A DNA stretch of 64,000 bases from Haloimpatiens massiliensis (GCF_900184255.1 NZ_LT854640.1:1921103-1985102); one strand, 5' to 3'. Shown: positions 54,889 to 64,000, numbered from the stretch's first letter. The notes: a model not told the origin generated them from the sequence alone. Made by a program: numbers and translations.

Positions 54889-55093
54889 TTTATTCCCCCT
54901 CGTACTACATTTATTTACTATTTTCATCATTAATTTTCCCTTATTTATTATAAACCTCTTTTGCCATCATTGTTACTATTGCAAGAAAATTTCTTCAATA
55001 TTTTTTTTATTATTTTTTTGTATACCCTTTTTATATATAAAAATCTAAAAAAATATTTTTCATTTTAAAATTATTTTTCATTAAAAAAAGCCA

Positions 55094-55126
55094 TTGTATT
55101 AGCGATTTTTTAAATAGCTAATACAA
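55094..55126 (-). terminator. Terminator downstream of the Mrp gene
   Basis: TTGTATTAGC / GCTAATACAA stem; on the minus strand followed by TGGCTTTTTTT. Confidence 0.75.
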
Positions 55127-55191
55127 CAGCTACAACTACTCTTAGATATCTTTATCTATTTCTTACTTTTTATAATTTATATATTGATTAA

Positions 55192-55264
55192 CCCACAATA
55201 AGGTACAATGTGGTGGAATTATGAAATTTCTCCTCCATGACTTGCATAAAAGCTCGGAATAATT
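55192..55264. repeat. Half copy of the second-family palindrome
   Basis: Matches one arm of 48465..48619 (CCCACAATAAGGTACAATGTGGTGG through CATAAAAGCTCGGAATAAT, given here in parts) and ends at the palindrome centre, next to the Mrp stop codon. The other arm is missing. Confidence 0.75.
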
Positions 55265-55281
55265 ATTTTAAAGACAAATAA

Positions 55282-56133
55282 TTATTTATTATATTGCTTT
55301 AACACATTTTCCATTAGTTCATCATAACCTTTATGATTGCTTATATATTCTTCTGAATTTCCATTTTCCATACTTTCTACCAATTCTAAATCCACTGGCA
55401 TTTCCGCAAGTAACGGTATATTTAAATAATTAGCATGTTCTTCTCCTGATTTCTTACTAAATATTCTCATTTTTTCTCCACAGCTTTCACAAACTACATA
55501 AGCCATGTTTTCAACTACACCCAAAAGATTTATGTTAAGTTTTTCAGCCATAGTTACAACTTTTTTAACTATCATAGATACCATATTTTGAGGAGTAGAT
55601 ACTATTACCATTCCAGTTACAGGCATAGTTTGCATTACAGTTAAAGCTACATCCCCTGTGCCTGGAGGCATATCAATTAAAAGATAATCTAATTCATCCC
55701 ACATGGTATCCACATACATTTGATTTAAAACACCAGTAATTACAGGACCTCTCCATATAACAGGTTCATCTTCTTGCTCCGTTAATAGATTTAAAGATAT
55801 AACCTTTATACCTAACTTTGTAGTAACAGGTTCAAATTTAACTTCATTTTCATTCCCTGCAGGATACATAGAAGCTCTTTTATCATTTATTCCAAAAAAT
55901 CTAGGCATAGATGGTCCAGTAATATCTGCATCTAGAACTCCTACTTTATAACCTAATTTAGCAAGCTTTGTAGCAAGTATTCCTGTTACTGTAGATTTAC
56001 CAACGCCACCTTTTCCACTTATAACCCCTATAACATTCTTTATTTTACCATACTTAGGCAATAACTTAGCCTCTTCACATTTATTCTTGGTATTACAATT
56101 TCCCTTACTTGGACATGTATCACATGTACTCAT
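55282..56133 (-). CDS. Mrp/NBP35-type Fe-S carrier ATPase
   Basis: A 283-residue P-loop protein of the Mrp/ApbC/NBP35 group that carries and delivers iron-sulfur clusters. The deviant Walker A motif is VISGKGGVGKST (around residues 38-49), Walker B LLIDMPPGTGD (around 146-156). The N-terminus carries Cys residues (CDTCPSKGNCNTKNKC) and a C-terminal CESCG pair (around 214-218) that could hold the bridging cluster. Many anaerobe enzymes in the window (BioB, NrdG) need Fe-S clusters, though no direct operon link exists. Confidence 0.92.
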   Translation of the reverse strand: MSTCDTCPSKGNCNTKNKCEEAKLLPKYGKIKNVIGVISGKGGVGKSTVTGILATKLAKLGYKVGVLDADITGPSMPRFFGINDKRASMYPAGNENEVKFEPVTTKLGIKVISLNLLTEQEDEPVIWRGPVITGVLNQMYVDTMWDELDYLLIDMPPGTGDVALTVMQTMPVTGMVIVSTPQNMVSMIVKKVVTMAEKLNINLLGVVENMAYVVCESCGEKMRIFSKKSGEEHANYLNIPLLAEMPVDLELVESMENGNSEEYISNHKGYDELMENVLKQYNK

Positions 56134-56157
56134 GACTTAACTTCCGCCTCCTTTTTA

Positions 56158-56174
56158 TTGGTGCCAGGCACCTA
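56158..56174. repeat. Short palindrome GGTGCCAGGCACC
   Basis: A perfect short inverted repeat in the gap between the Mrp gene and the efflux operon. Similar TGCC-GGCA palindromes are scattered in Firmicute genomes; function unknown. Confidence 0.4.
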
Positions 56175-56267
56175 CCGAAAAATGTCGATTTATATACCTT
56201 CCGTATATTTAAAATTATAACACTATAGGCACTAAATTTTCCAGTGTGTATTTAAATACGTATTTAC

Positions 56268-57488
56268 TTATTCATATCTAAGTGCATCTATAGGATTTAA
56301 TTTGGCAGCCTTCTTAGCAGGATATATGCCAAAGAAAATTCCAACAGCAGAGGAAAATAATATCGTACCCATTATTACTTTTAAGGATATGTTAGGGGAT
56401 ATCTTAGCTACCATGCCTATTAATTGCGCTCCAGTAATTCCTACTAACATCCCTATTATTCCACCTATAAGAGATATTATCACAGATTCCGTTAAGAACT
56501 GCATTAATATGGCGTTAGTAGTGGCCCCTATTGCTTTTCTTATACCAATTTCTCTTGTTCTTTCTGTAACTGAAACAAGCATTATATTCATAACTCCTAT
56601 ACCACCAACTAATAGTGATATAGCAGCTACGGCACCTATAAATGCTGTAAATATACCTAAAACTTTATTCACCTGTTCTAATTGTTTCAATACATTTTCT
56701 GCACTATAAACGTTCTTATCTCTATTACCATGTCTGCTATATAATATATTTACAGCAGCATTACCAGCATATTCACTGGCATCTTTTGAAGTTGCCATTA
56801 TACTTAAACTATCTATATAAAAATTATTAGAATAAATAGTTTGGATAAAAGTTATTGGAGTATAAATAAATAACGTCATTTCTTCTTCCTGTTCTTCACC
56901 CATAAATGGATTTTCAAATCCCTTTATTACACCTACTATTTTAGCTTTTTTCATAGAAGTTTTTTCTCCTACCTTTATGCTTTTTCCCACTACATCTTCA
57001 TATCCAAACAGTGCCCTTGCGGACATTTTATCTATAACTACTACTGGCTCCCCTTGAAGGTACTCTCTCTCATTAAAAAATCTTCCATATAAAACTTCTA
57101 CATTTTGAATATATGCTAAATCAGTATTACCACCTAAAAAAAAGGCAGCTCTATTCTTTTTATCTGAAGCAGCATTTCCTCTTTTCTGTGCCACTGGAGT
57201 TACATATTTTATAGAATCAACTCTATCCTTTAATACTTTTACATCCTTTAGTTCTATATAATCGCTCCTATCTGCCTTAGAACTATCTACCTTAACGTTT
57301 ATTATAGATGCTCCTATCTTTTCAAACTCTCCTGTTATGCTGTCTCTAGCTCCATCTCCTAGAGAAATAATCGTTATTACAGAACTTATTCCTATTATTA
57401 TTCCCAGCATTGTAAGAAAGGATCTTAACTTATTAGACTTTATACTTTCTACAGCCATCTTTAAGTTTTCATATAAATTAAAATTCAC
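56268..57488 (-). CDS. MacB-type ABC transporter permease
   Basis: A 406-residue permease with one N-terminal helix (KLRSFLTMLGIIIGISSVITIISLG, in overlapping stretches), a large extracytoplasmic domain (about residues 50-280) and three C-terminal helices of the FtsX type, with the conserved ERTREIGIRKAIGAT segment (around 309-323). It works with the ATPase and adaptor encoded directly upstream, forming a tripartite-like exporter as in MacAB, exporting peptides, antibiotics or other amphiphiles. Last gene of the operon, 34 bp after the ATPase gene. Confidence 0.9.
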   Translation of the reverse strand: MNFNLYENLKMAVESIKSNKLRSFLTMLGIIIGISSVITIISLGDGARDSITGEFEKIGASIINVKVDSSKADRSDYIELKDVKVLKDRVDSIKYVTPVAQKRGNAASDKKNRAAFFLGGNTDLAYIQNVEVLYGRFFNEREYLQGEPVVVIDKMSARALFGYEDVVGKSIKVGEKTSMKKAKIVGVIKGFENPFMGEEQEEEMTLFIYTPITFIQTIYSNNFYIDSLSIMATSKDASEYAGNAAVNILYSRHGNRDKNVYSAENVLKQLEQVNKVLGIFTAFIGAVAAISLLVGGIGVMNIMLVSVTERTREIGIRKAIGATTNAILMQFLTESVIISLIGGIIGMLVGITGAQLIGMVAKISPNISLKVIMGTILFSSAVGIFFGIYPAKKAAKLNPIDALRYE

Positions 57489-57522
57489 CAGGAAATACCT
57501 CCTTTCTCTACTATGAATTTCT

Positions 57523-58215
57523 TTATATAATTATCCTATTTTCCACTGATTTATCTAAAATTATCTCCCCATCTGTAAATTTAACAATCCTCTTAGTATA
57601 TCTAGCAATATCTTCTTCATGAGTAACCATAACAACCGTAGCACCATCTTCATTTAGATTTTGAAATATCTTCATTATCTCAACAGAAGACTTAGTGTCT
57701 AAATTCCCCGTAGGTTCATCTGCCATTATTACTTTTGGATTATTTACTATAGCTCTTGCTATAGCCACTCTTTGTTTTTGCCCTCCAGATATTTCATTGG
57801 ATTTATGCCTAATCCTCTCTCCTAATCCTACTTTTTCCAGCGCCTCTATTGCTTTTCTTTTTCGTTCCCTAAGAGGTATACCAGCATATATCATAGGAAG
57901 TTCTACATTTTCTAGCAATGTCATCCTTGGAAGTAAATTAAATGCTTGAAATACAAAACCTATGTCTTTATTTCTTATATGCGCTAATTCATCATCTTTT
58001 AAATCCGATATATCATTTCCATTTAATATGTATTCTCCCTGATATTGATTATCTAAACATCCAAGTATATTCATAAATGTGGATTTTCCTGAACCTGAAG
58101 GTCCCATAATGGAAGTAAATTCTCCCTTTTGGATTTTTAAGTTTATACTTTTTAACGCTGTAAACTCTAATTCACCAGTAACGTATGTTTTAACTATATT
58201 TTTTACCTCTAACAT
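57523..58215 (-). CDS. MacB/LolD-type ABC transporter ATPase
   Basis: A 230-residue nucleotide-binding subunit. Walker A GPSGSGKST (around residues 38-46), Q-loop FVFQAFNLLPRMTLLENV, signature SGGQKQR (around 141-147), Walker B VIMADEPTGNLD (around 159-170) and H-loop VTHE are all intact. The size and TGELEFTALKSI opening are typical of the LolD/MacB-associated group. Between the adaptor (10 bp) and permease genes on the minus strand. Confidence 0.94.
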   Translation of the reverse strand: MLEVKNIVKTYVTGELEFTALKSINLKIQKGEFTSIMGPSGSGKSTFMNILGCLDNQYQGEYILNGNDISDLKDDELAHIRNKDIGFVFQAFNLLPRMTLLENVELPMIYAGIPLRERKRKAIEALEKVGLGERIRHKSNEISGGQKQRVAIARAIVNNPKVIMADEPTGNLDTKSSVEIMKIFQNLNEDGATVVMVTHEEDIARYTKRIVKFTDGEIILDKSVENRIII

Positions 58216-58225
58216 AGTACCCCTC

Positions 58226-59380
58226 CTATACTTCCTCTACTAAAACACCATTCTTAATAGATTCATTAGGATTTAATATGACTTTTTCTCCCTCTTTTAA
58301 TCCACTTAAAATCTCTGTTTGCGTATCAGACTGAATGCCCACTTTTACTTTTCTTTCTTCTGCCTTACCATCTTTTACTACATATACAAAGCTATTTCCC
58401 TTTTTATCTAGTTTTATGGCTTCTGTTGGTACTTTTAAAGCCTCTTGTGTTTTTTCTACTAATATGTCTACATCTACGTCAAATCCTACTTTTAAATTAT
58501 CACTTTTGTCTAATATATCTAAATAAACCCCAAGAGAAGTTTCTTTTCCTACAGCAGATACTTCCTCTTTTGCCACTGGGTCTATAGATGATATTTTTCC
58601 CTTATATTTATTTCCTCCGCTTATTATTAGAGCTTCTTGCCCTAACTTTACTCTAGAAGAATCATATTTATTTAAAGACATCACTACCTCTAAATCTGTA
58701 ATATCTTGAACTACAACAACTGGCTGTGCTCCACTATCCATAGCTCCCACTTTTACATTTAAAGCTGTAACTATGCCATCCTTTTCACACACTATACTAC
58801 TTCTGCTTTTATTTTTATTTTCTTTTGCACTATTTAGAGCTAATTTAGCAAGTTCAACTGCATTTTCTGTCTGTTTAACTTTTTCATCTGAAATATCTTG
58901 AAGCTTACTTTTTGCACTCTTCAACTCTTCAATAGTTTTCATATTTTGAAGCTTATTACTTTCTTCTAACTTAGCTATTTCATTATCAATATCTGATTTT
59001 TTCTTTTTAACATCATCTCTTTGTGCTATTAAATCTTTTCTTTGAAGAACTGCATTATTGTATTCAATTTCTGCCTTTCTTACAGCTGAATTCAAATCTG
59101 GAACATCGTAGGCTATAAGTACTTCCCCTTTTTTAACCTTTTCTCCCACCTCTACATTAACTGACTTTACCTTTCCTTGAACTCCAAAATACTCCTTTAA
59201 ACTCTTAGATCTTATTTTTCCACTAGTAGATAGATATGCTTCCAAATTTCCTGTACTTACTTTTGCCGTTTTAACTTTATTATGCTTATTTCTGTTCTTA
59301 TTAATTGTTCCTATATAAATCAAAACACCTATAATTACAACAGGTATAAGCCATAAAATAACTTTCTTTTTCTTGCTCAT
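58226..59380 (-). CDS. MacA/HlyD-type membrane-fusion adaptor
   Basis: A 384-residue adaptor anchored by one N-terminal helix (KVILWLIPVVIIGVLIYIG). Then a biotinyl-lipoyl-like half (KTAKVSTGNLEAYLSTSGKI), a Lys/Glu-rich coiled coil (about residues 95-180: AEIEYNNAVLQRKDLIAQRDDV, KLEESNKLQNMKTIEEL), the second lipoyl half and beta-barrel domain (AMDSGAQPVVVVQDI). Links the ATPase/permease pair to export. ATG at 59380 is chosen because GGGAGG lies 6 bp before it; the longer frame to 59479 has no site. First gene of the operon. Confidence 0.9.
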   Translation of the reverse strand: MSKKKKVILWLIPVVIIGVLIYIGTINKNRNKHNKVKTAKVSTGNLEAYLSTSGKIRSKSLKEYFGVQGKVKSVNVEVGEKVKKGEVLIAYDVPDLNSAVRKAEIEYNNAVLQRKDLIAQRDDVKKKKSDIDNEIAKLEESNKLQNMKTIEELKSAKSKLQDISDEKVKQTENAVELAKLALNSAKENKNKSRSSIVCEKDGIVTALNVKVGAMDSGAQPVVVVQDITDLEVVMSLNKYDSSRVKLGQEALIISGGNKYKGKISSIDPVAKEEVSAVGKETSLGVYLDILDKSDNLKVGFDVDVDILVEKTQEALKVPTEAIKLDKKGNSFVYVVKDGKAEERKVKVGIQSDTQTEILSGLKEGEKVILNPNESIKNGVLVEEV

Positions 59381-59581
59381 ACTATTCCTCCCATAAAACG
59401 CTATTTTAATCATTTTAGCATAAAATAACTTGAATATAAACTTATTTGCCCATAGACTTATAAAGTTCTCTTCAAACAAATTTAATATTTGTATCCATTA
59501 ACAACATTTTTTCTTTCCAATAAATTCATAAAATCCATTTTAAACCCGTACACATCACATTTTATTTACCCAAAAAGTAAA

Positions 59582-59603
59582 AAACCAGATTTTCATCTGG
59601 TTT
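59582..59603 (-). terminator. Terminator of the lgt-lipoprotein transcript
   Basis: AAACCAGA / TCTGGTTT stem with T-rich flank on the minus strand, overlapping the lipoprotein stop. Confidence 0.7.
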
Positions 59604-60456
59604 AAAACTGTTTATCCTTTATTACTGGTGCTTTATCTGGGAAAATCCTTATTTCCCAATTGCCCTTATCGTATTCATTCCATATATAATATTTTTTGTT
59701 TTTATTATTAGCATCATCCTGAAACTCTACTATTCCCTTGTAAAGAAAAGCCTTATAGCCTTCAGTACTTATATTCATAACTATATCATATTTTTTATTT
59801 TTATCTTCTATTATTTCTGCATTTATTTTGTTGTTTCTTATATCTTCCTTAAATTGCTCTATGTCTGAAGATAATAAGAACTTTCTTGCCTCAACGTCAT
59901 CATTCAACTTTATCCCAATAGTGGATTTAGGGCTATAACTATTAGTGTATTTTTTCAATACTTCAATCAATGAGCCATAGTATACCTCCGAAAACTTTTC
60001 TGGAACTCTTATATTCCAAAAGTTCTTTATTATATCATTATCAAGTCTTCCTGAAACTAGATATACATTATTTTCCTCATCATATAAATTTCCACCACCA
60101 CTTTTTTTATCTAGACCTACTATATATTTAAATTGGTGCACACTTTCATCATTTTCATACATCTCAAATATGTAATCTGGATTCAATGTAGTTTTACTAC
60201 TTACCTTCTTAGAGGAAGATAAAATATCATACATATCACTTATAGCCTTCTTGTCTTCAACTATAAATCTAAATCCTTTATCTCTAGTACTTTGAATGAC
60301 GATTTTATTAATTCTTCCATCTTTTATATACTGAAAATCTTCATTCATCAATCCCATTTTTACTTTTAACTTATCTATTTTATTACATCCAATGAAAACA
60401 AAAGGCAATGTTAATACTATAATGGCTATAAAAAATTTTCTCCAAAATTTCACCAC
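59602..60456 (-). CDS. Lipoprotein of unknown function
   Basis: A 284-residue lipoprotein: VKFWRKFFIAIIVLTLPFVFIGC gives a signal and lipobox (Cys at 24). The mature part has repeated DxxxxI and charged segments (SRDKGFRFIVEDKKAISDMYD and others), with no motif I recognise. GTG start, 8 bp after AGGAGG. It is 18 bp downstream of lgt, the enzyme that lipidates lipoproteins, so both are probably cotranscribed; a direct functional link is not implied. Confidence 0.75.
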   Translation of the reverse strand: MVKFWRKFFIAIIVLTLPFVFIGCNKIDKLKVKMGLMNEDFQYIKDGRINKIVIQSTRDKGFRFIVEDKKAISDMYDILSSSKKVSSKTTLNPDYIFEMYENDESVHQFKYIVGLDKKSGGGNLYDEENNVYLVSGRLDNDIIKNFWNIRVPEKFSEVYYGSLIEVLKKYTNSYSPKSTIGIKLNDDVEARKFLLSSDIEQFKEDIRNNKINAEIIEDKNKKYDIVMNISTEGYKAFLYKGIVEFQDDANNKNKKYYIWNEYDKGNWEIRIFPDKAPVIKDKQF

Positions 60457-60474
60457 TGCTTCTTCCTCCTGCTA

Positions 60475-61230
60475 CTATATTTCTTTTTTAAATAACTTAT
60501 CTATATTAAATACCAAAATGGCAAATATAACCATAATTATACTAATAAATTGTGAAGTGGAAAACATCCATACTGTTCCTCTAGGATCATCTCTTAAGAA
60601 CTCCACTAAAAACCTACCAATACCATATAATATAAAGTACATGGAAAAAACTCTTCCCTCTTTTTCATTTTTCTTATCATACCATAATAAAAAAGCACAA
60701 AGGGCAAAATCAAAAATAGAAGAGTATATTTGAGTTGGATGTAGATGCACTCCTACTGGCGCAAAATCCGAATTTTTAAATTCCACACCAAGCCAGCTAT
60801 TTGTAACTTTTCCATAGCAGCAGCCTGCTAAAAAGCATCCTATTCTTCCAAAACCTTGGGCTAATGGTATAGTTGGTATTACTAAATCAAATACATCTAG
60901 TACTCTCCATTTATTTTTTCTACTATAAAGATAAACACCTAAGGCTCCCCCTAATATTGCACCATATATAACAAAGCCATACTGCAAATCCTTAAGTATA
61001 GATGGATCTTTTAAAATATTCTTAAATTCAGTAATTATAAAGAGTAGTTTTCCACCTAATACACCTGATATTATTGCTATAATAGCCATATTACTTATCT
61101 TGTCCTCATTATATCCTCTTTTTTTAATCCTATAATTCAATAGTATAATTGCTGATAATATTCCTATAGCTATCATGGTGCCATAACCATATATCTTTAT
61201 GCCAAACACCTCAAATAATACAGGTTTCAT
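60475..61230 (-). CDS. lgt: Prolipoprotein diacylglyceryl transferase Lgt
   Basis: Integral membrane enzyme transferring diacylglycerol from phosphatidylglycerol to the Cys of prolipoproteins, the first step of lipoprotein maturation. The 251-residue protein has about seven helices, the signature AQGFGRIGCFLAGCCYGK (around residues 123-140, with the essential Arg of the GRxG motif) and HPTQIYSS (around 163-170). Several lipoproteins in the window (8324, 51085, 59602) would be its substrates. GGAGGG precedes the ATG by about 7 bp. Confidence 0.94.
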   Translation of the reverse strand: MKPVLFEVFGIKIYGYGTMIAIGILSAIILLNYRIKKRGYNEDKISNMAIIAIISGVLGGKLLFIITEFKNILKDPSILKDLQYGFVIYGAILGGALGVYLYSRKNKWRVLDVFDLVIPTIPLAQGFGRIGCFLAGCCYGKVTNSWLGVEFKNSDFAPVGVHLHPTQIYSSIFDFALCAFLLWYDKKNEKEGRVFSMYFILYGIGRFLVEFLRDDPRGTVWMFSTSQFISIIMVIFAILVFNIDKLFKKEI

Positions 61231-61258
61231 ATTGTCACCCTCCTATTAAATAAAATAA

Positions 61259-61304
61259 AGAGAAGCTTAAACTTCTCTAATTTTAGAGAAGTTTAAGCTT
61301 CTCT
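61259..61304. terminator. Long perfect hairpin between lgt and the transposase gene
   Basis: AGAGAAGCTTAAACTTCTCT and a near-perfect complement at 61285..61304, followed by TTTTTTC on the plus strand and T-containing sequence on the minus. The half-stems are themselves palindromic. It likely terminates the transposase transcript before lgt. Confidence 0.7.
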
Positions 61305-61471
61305 TTTTTCTATTATATAAATTATAATACTTTACTTAAATTTAATCAAATGTTTTATGCATATCGTTTGTGTCAAGTTCTAGTGGGCAATTTTATTTTC
61401 TAAAATTTTATCCATTATAATATAGTTTTTGAATTTACTTTTACACTTTTTTAAATTTAATATTTCTAGCC

Positions 61472-61512
61472 TATATAAGGGGCTACGCCCCAGCCCGAAA
61501 GGGCGCACTTCA
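61472..61512. other. GC-rich double hairpin at the 3' side of the transposase gene
   Basis: GGGGCTACGCCCC followed by GCCCGAAAGGGC: two compact hairpins that stand out from the AT-rich surroundings. They lie about 25-60 bp past the transposase stop and may be part of the insertion sequence's end. Confidence 0.5.
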
Positions 61513-61534
61513 CCTGCATAATTTTATACTTTTA

Positions 61535-63016
61535 TTAAATAAATCCTAAGTCATTAAACCCTTTATTTTCAACTAAGGCTCTTATTGCCTTGCGACCATT
61601 TGTATTGGCGCAGCCTGTAAATGGCATCTTCCCTTGGTGTATTGGGTATACTTTGCCTTTACCAACTTTCTTATTTACATCAGCTGCTGTTAATGTAATC
61701 ATTTCTGTTATTTTTTCTAGCTCATCATCTGAAATAACACTAGAACACATTTCATTTACTACATTGTATATTCTTTTACTTGCCTTTTCAGCTAGTATTT
61801 TAGCTAAATTATTAGCACCTCTAATTGACCAACTCATTTTTCTTCCTTTCATTCTTTGAGCTAATACATCACAGATATTATGCTCCATTGTGCCTAAATT
61901 TCTGTATTCTAATCCTTCCGGCGCCTTCGGCATTTTAATTTCTTTCCTTAGCTTATATGGCTTTAATCCTATCTTGTTATCAAAAAAATACATGTATAGC
62001 TTTTCTAATTTCTTAAATTTATTTTCATCGTCACTATACTTAATCATTAGATTTGTTATATACTCAAAGCTTTCTTCTACTTTTCCTTCATTTAACATTT
62101 TTATTAATTTATGAGCTTCTTTTTTATCTTGTATGGCTCTTATTATAGCCTGACTTCTATGAAATGGATCTAGTTGAAAATACACACCTTCTTCTCCTAA
62201 ACTTTGTTTTATCCATGATGCTCCATCTCCATTTAAAATTCTTGTATCTATTTCATCTATATTATAAATTTCAGCAATACTAGCATCACTAAGCTCTTTA
62301 AATTTTTTACTACTATCAAAACTAGCCCAAGCTATTTTATTTTCAACTACATAAGCATCTTTACTACCATTTCTCTTCTTCCAGCCTTCATAGCTTACTC
62401 CAAGCTTCAGTTCTTTCTTTTTAGACTTTTTTCCTTTAGGTCTGTCTTTTCCTTGGATGCTCAACCAGATTCCATCCATTTCTTGAAACAAAACTTCAAC
62501 TTCTTTCTTACCATTTAACTTTCCTATTTTGTTTAATAATATTTTTCTTTCCTCTTTTTCCTCTATTTTAGAACCTAGTTTTTGTACTACATTCCATACT
62601 GCCGTATGGCTGATTTCTTGGTTAGTTAGCTCTTTAATATTTTTTGCAGTGTTCCTATAAGAAACATTAGTCACATTATCTACCATCTTTTCTACTAATG
62701 TAGTTGAAATATGTCCTATTGTATCCATTTGCAAATATTCATCTAATAAAAATTTATAAGCTATTTTACCATCATCAGTTTCATACTCATATATACGTCT
62801 ATCAAACTCTATATTTCCCATGATAGTTTTTAAGCAGGTATGTTTAAAACCTTTATTTCTATAAACCTTAGTATCTCTTTCATCCAACAACCTTCGGTCT
62901 AGGTGCGTTAGCACCTTTTTCATGAACCTACATGCTTCCTCACATGCATATTTATATATTTTTTTCTCTAAATCATTGAAAGTTATTGCTTTATCATTTA
63001 AACTTATAATGTACAT
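61535..63016 (-). CDS. ISLre2-family (UPF0236) transposase
   Basis: About 493 residues, intact. Typical UPF0236/ISLre2 sequence: YACEEACRFMKKVLTHLDRRL at the N-terminus, KTIMGNIEFDRRIYEYE, the VLFQEMDGIWLSIQGKDR segment with an Asp (around residue 189), LNGDGASWIKQSLGEEGVYFQLDPFHRSQAI (around 265-295, in overlapping stretches) and MEHNICDVLAQRMKGRKMSWSIRGANNLAKIL near the end. ATG at 63016 is preferred because GGGTG lies about 5 bp before it, while the ATG at 63028 has no site. A TATCCATTATAAT inverted pair at about 61409 and 63053 may be part of the ends; exact element borders are unresolved. Confidence 0.9.
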   Translation of the reverse strand: MYIISLNDKAITFNDLEKKIYKYACEEACRFMKKVLTHLDRRLLDERDTKVYRNKGFKHTCLKTIMGNIEFDRRIYEYETDDGKIAYKFLLDEYLQMDTIGHISTTLVEKMVDNVTNVSYRNTAKNIKELTNQEISHTAVWNVVQKLGSKIEEKEERKILLNKIGKLNGKKEVEVLFQEMDGIWLSIQGKDRPKGKKSKKKELKLGVSYEGWKKRNGSKDAYVVENKIAWASFDSSKKFKELSDASIAEIYNIDEIDTRILNGDGASWIKQSLGEEGVYFQLDPFHRSQAIIRAIQDKKEAHKLIKMLNEGKVEESFEYITNLMIKYSDDENKFKKLEKLYMYFFDNKIGLKPYKLRKEIKMPKAPEGLEYRNLGTMEHNICDVLAQRMKGRKMSWSIRGANNLAKILAEKASKRIYNVVNEMCSSVISDDELEKITEMITLTAADVNKKVGKGKVYPIHQGKMPFTGCANTNGRKAIRALVENKGFNDLGFI

Positions 63017-63145
63017 AATATCACCCATTTCTGTATAGTCTCTTCAACTTACATTATAATGGATATATTGTGTACATGGGAGATACTTTTTTGTATCTCC
63101 TTTATTTTTTTAAACAGTAATTACTACTACCTTCGCCTACTAAAA

Positions 63146-63751
63146 TTATACTCTAAGATGCATATCTACACTTTGAAAAGTACTTACTATTGTTTTAAAA
63201 ACCTGTAGCATACTCTCTTTAAAATTAGCTTCATTTACAAAGAAAGAAAATCTCACGAATCCTTCTTTCTTAGGAATAAAATATTCAAAGGACCTATATA
63301 TATTCTTATCTTTATCTACTATGGAATATGTTACTTCGTATCCCTTATTTCCACCTAAATCTATAGCATTCATCTTGTAGTTTTCTATGACATTTTGTTT
63401 TAAGGATATTTTCTCACTACTTTTTAAAAATTTCTCTAAACTCATATTTATATTCCAAACTTGAACTACTCCACGTATAACATTATCTTCTGAAATAAAT
63501 TCATTATGATATATTATCTCATTACCAGTAAACTCTCTTATTCTTGTACTCCAATTTGCAGGAAGTTTATAGAGATACGTATTATCAAGCATATAATATT
63601 CTTTTAATGCCTTTATATCATTATGAATTAATGCTGTAAATTTTAGTTTTCCATCTAAATTTTTTTGAAAAACTACTAGAATAAACATAAGTCCTATTAA
63701 AATTAAAGATATTCCTACTCTTTTTCTATTTATCTTTATAACTTTTATCAT
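63146..63751 (-). CDS. Membrane-anchored PsbP-like protein, unknown function
   Basis: A 201-residue protein with one N-terminal helix (KRVGISLILIGLMFILVVFQ) and an extracytoplasmic domain. The pattern YLYKLPANWSTRIREFTGNEIIYH ... VQVWN ... GYEVTYS ... FEYFIPKKEGFVRFSFF resembles the PsbP/MOG1-like fold seen in many clostridial membrane-anchored proteins (DUF1795-like). GGGGG lies 7 bp before the ATG. Function unknown; the assignment is by pattern only. Confidence 0.7.
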   Translation of the reverse strand: MIKVIKINRKRVGISLILIGLMFILVVFQKNLDGKLKFTALIHNDIKALKEYYMLDNTYLYKLPANWSTRIREFTGNEIIYHNEFISEDNVIRGVVQVWNINMSLEKFLKSSEKISLKQNVIENYKMNAIDLGGNKGYEVTYSIVDKDKNIYRSFEYFIPKKEGFVRFSFFVNEANFKESMLQVFKTIVSTFQSVDMHLRV

Positions 63752-63810
63752 TAATTTACCCCCGCATATAATTCATACAATAGTACTATATGCGTATATT
63801 TTTTTCTATA

Positions 63811-64000
63811 TTACTTATTTTTCTTTATAGGTATTAATATGTTGTAGTTTTTAAAATCATAGAACATTATCCAATATCCTTGATTCTTATCTAAATTACA
63901 GCTCTTCATCCAAGTTACAAAGCCTGTTTTTCCCTTAAATGGTTGGCAATTTGGAGATTTATTTCCTGGTATTGCATACATTATATATTTAATTTTACAA
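63811..64000 (-). CDS. Partial CDS cut by the window end (C-terminal 62 residues)
   Basis: An open frame enters from the right edge and ends at TAA 63811. Visible residues include CQPFKGKTGFVTWMKSCNLD, QGYWIMFYDFKNYN and a basic IPIKKNK end. Cys-, Trp- and Tyr-containing, probably a secreted or surface domain, but no family is recognised. It precedes the PsbP-like gene on the same strand by about 60 bp, so the two may be in one operon. Confidence 0.5.
   Translation of the reverse strand, partial: CKIKYIMYAIPGNKSPNCQPFKGKTGFVTWMKSCNLDKNQGYWIMFYDFKNYNILIPIKKNK

Noticed and set aside
61311..63100. Exact borders of the ISLre2-type element
   Set aside because: TATCCATTATAAT pairs at about 61409 and 63053, but the sequence beyond does not match and no target duplication could be found, so no mobile-element border is claimed.

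Overview
The window is low-GC (about 30% by eye), Firmicute-type DNA with strong AGGAGG-type ribosome binding sites and U-tailed hairpin terminators. The gene set points to a spore-forming strict anaerobe, most likely Clostridium sensu stricto: anaerobic ribonucleotide reductase NrdD/NrdG, a CotF-like spore coat protein, a T-box-controlled ileS and a CcpA-like regulator. The species cannot be fixed from sequence alone.

Layout. 1-7.9 kb: galE, an aldose-1-epimerase-like gene, a CcpA/LacI regulator, a YhfW/DeoB-like mutase, a complete IS4-type insertion sequence and a HAD phosphatase. 8.3-10 kb: a PQQ-propeller lipoprotein. 10-10.9 kb: a non-coding composite repeat. 10.9-14.8 kb: biotin operon bioY-bioB-bioD-bioA (minus strand) behind a consensus promoter and a BirA-type operator. 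14.9-15.5 kb: a short, divergent isoprenyl transferase. 16-34.9 kb: a polymorphic toxin locus. 35-38.7 kb: ileS with its T-box leader. 38.7-47.4 kb: CPBP protease, CotF-like protein, and two OPT transporter/PqqD pairs separated by a second copy of the composite repeat. 47.9-50.8 kb: nrdD/nrdG. 51-53.5 kb: DUF3048 lipoprotein, DegV and a small protein. 53.5-61.2 kb (minus): ClC channel, Mrp ATPase, a MacA/MacB-type efflux operon, a lipoprotein and lgt. 61.5-63 kb: an ISLre2-type transposase, followed by a small membrane-anchored protein and a partial gene cut by the window edge.

The most interesting system is the Rhs/WapA-like locus. One full-length secreted Rhs gene (about 2,484 residues, start GTG at 34841) carries a DNRLRE-like domain, Rhs/YD repeats, three carbohydrate-binding-like blocks and a LamG-like domain, ending in an Rhs core and a hydrophobic, glycine-rich toxin tip. 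Downstream on the same strand lie six displaced tip cassettes, most with their own immunity gene and a recurring roughly 140-bp hairpin spacer. Three begin at exactly the same core position, immediately behind an in-frame TAG, so they look like silent donors. Shared core on one side and shared spacer on the other would let one homologous exchange swap toxin and immunity together. One silent tip encodes a GIY-YIG-type nuclease; others are hydrophobic and paired with membrane-embedded immunity proteins.

The window is also rich in non-coding palindromic repeats of at least three families. One builds 0.9-kb composite elements whose interior holds a conserved, terminator-ended candidate structured RNA; I could not match it to a family I know.
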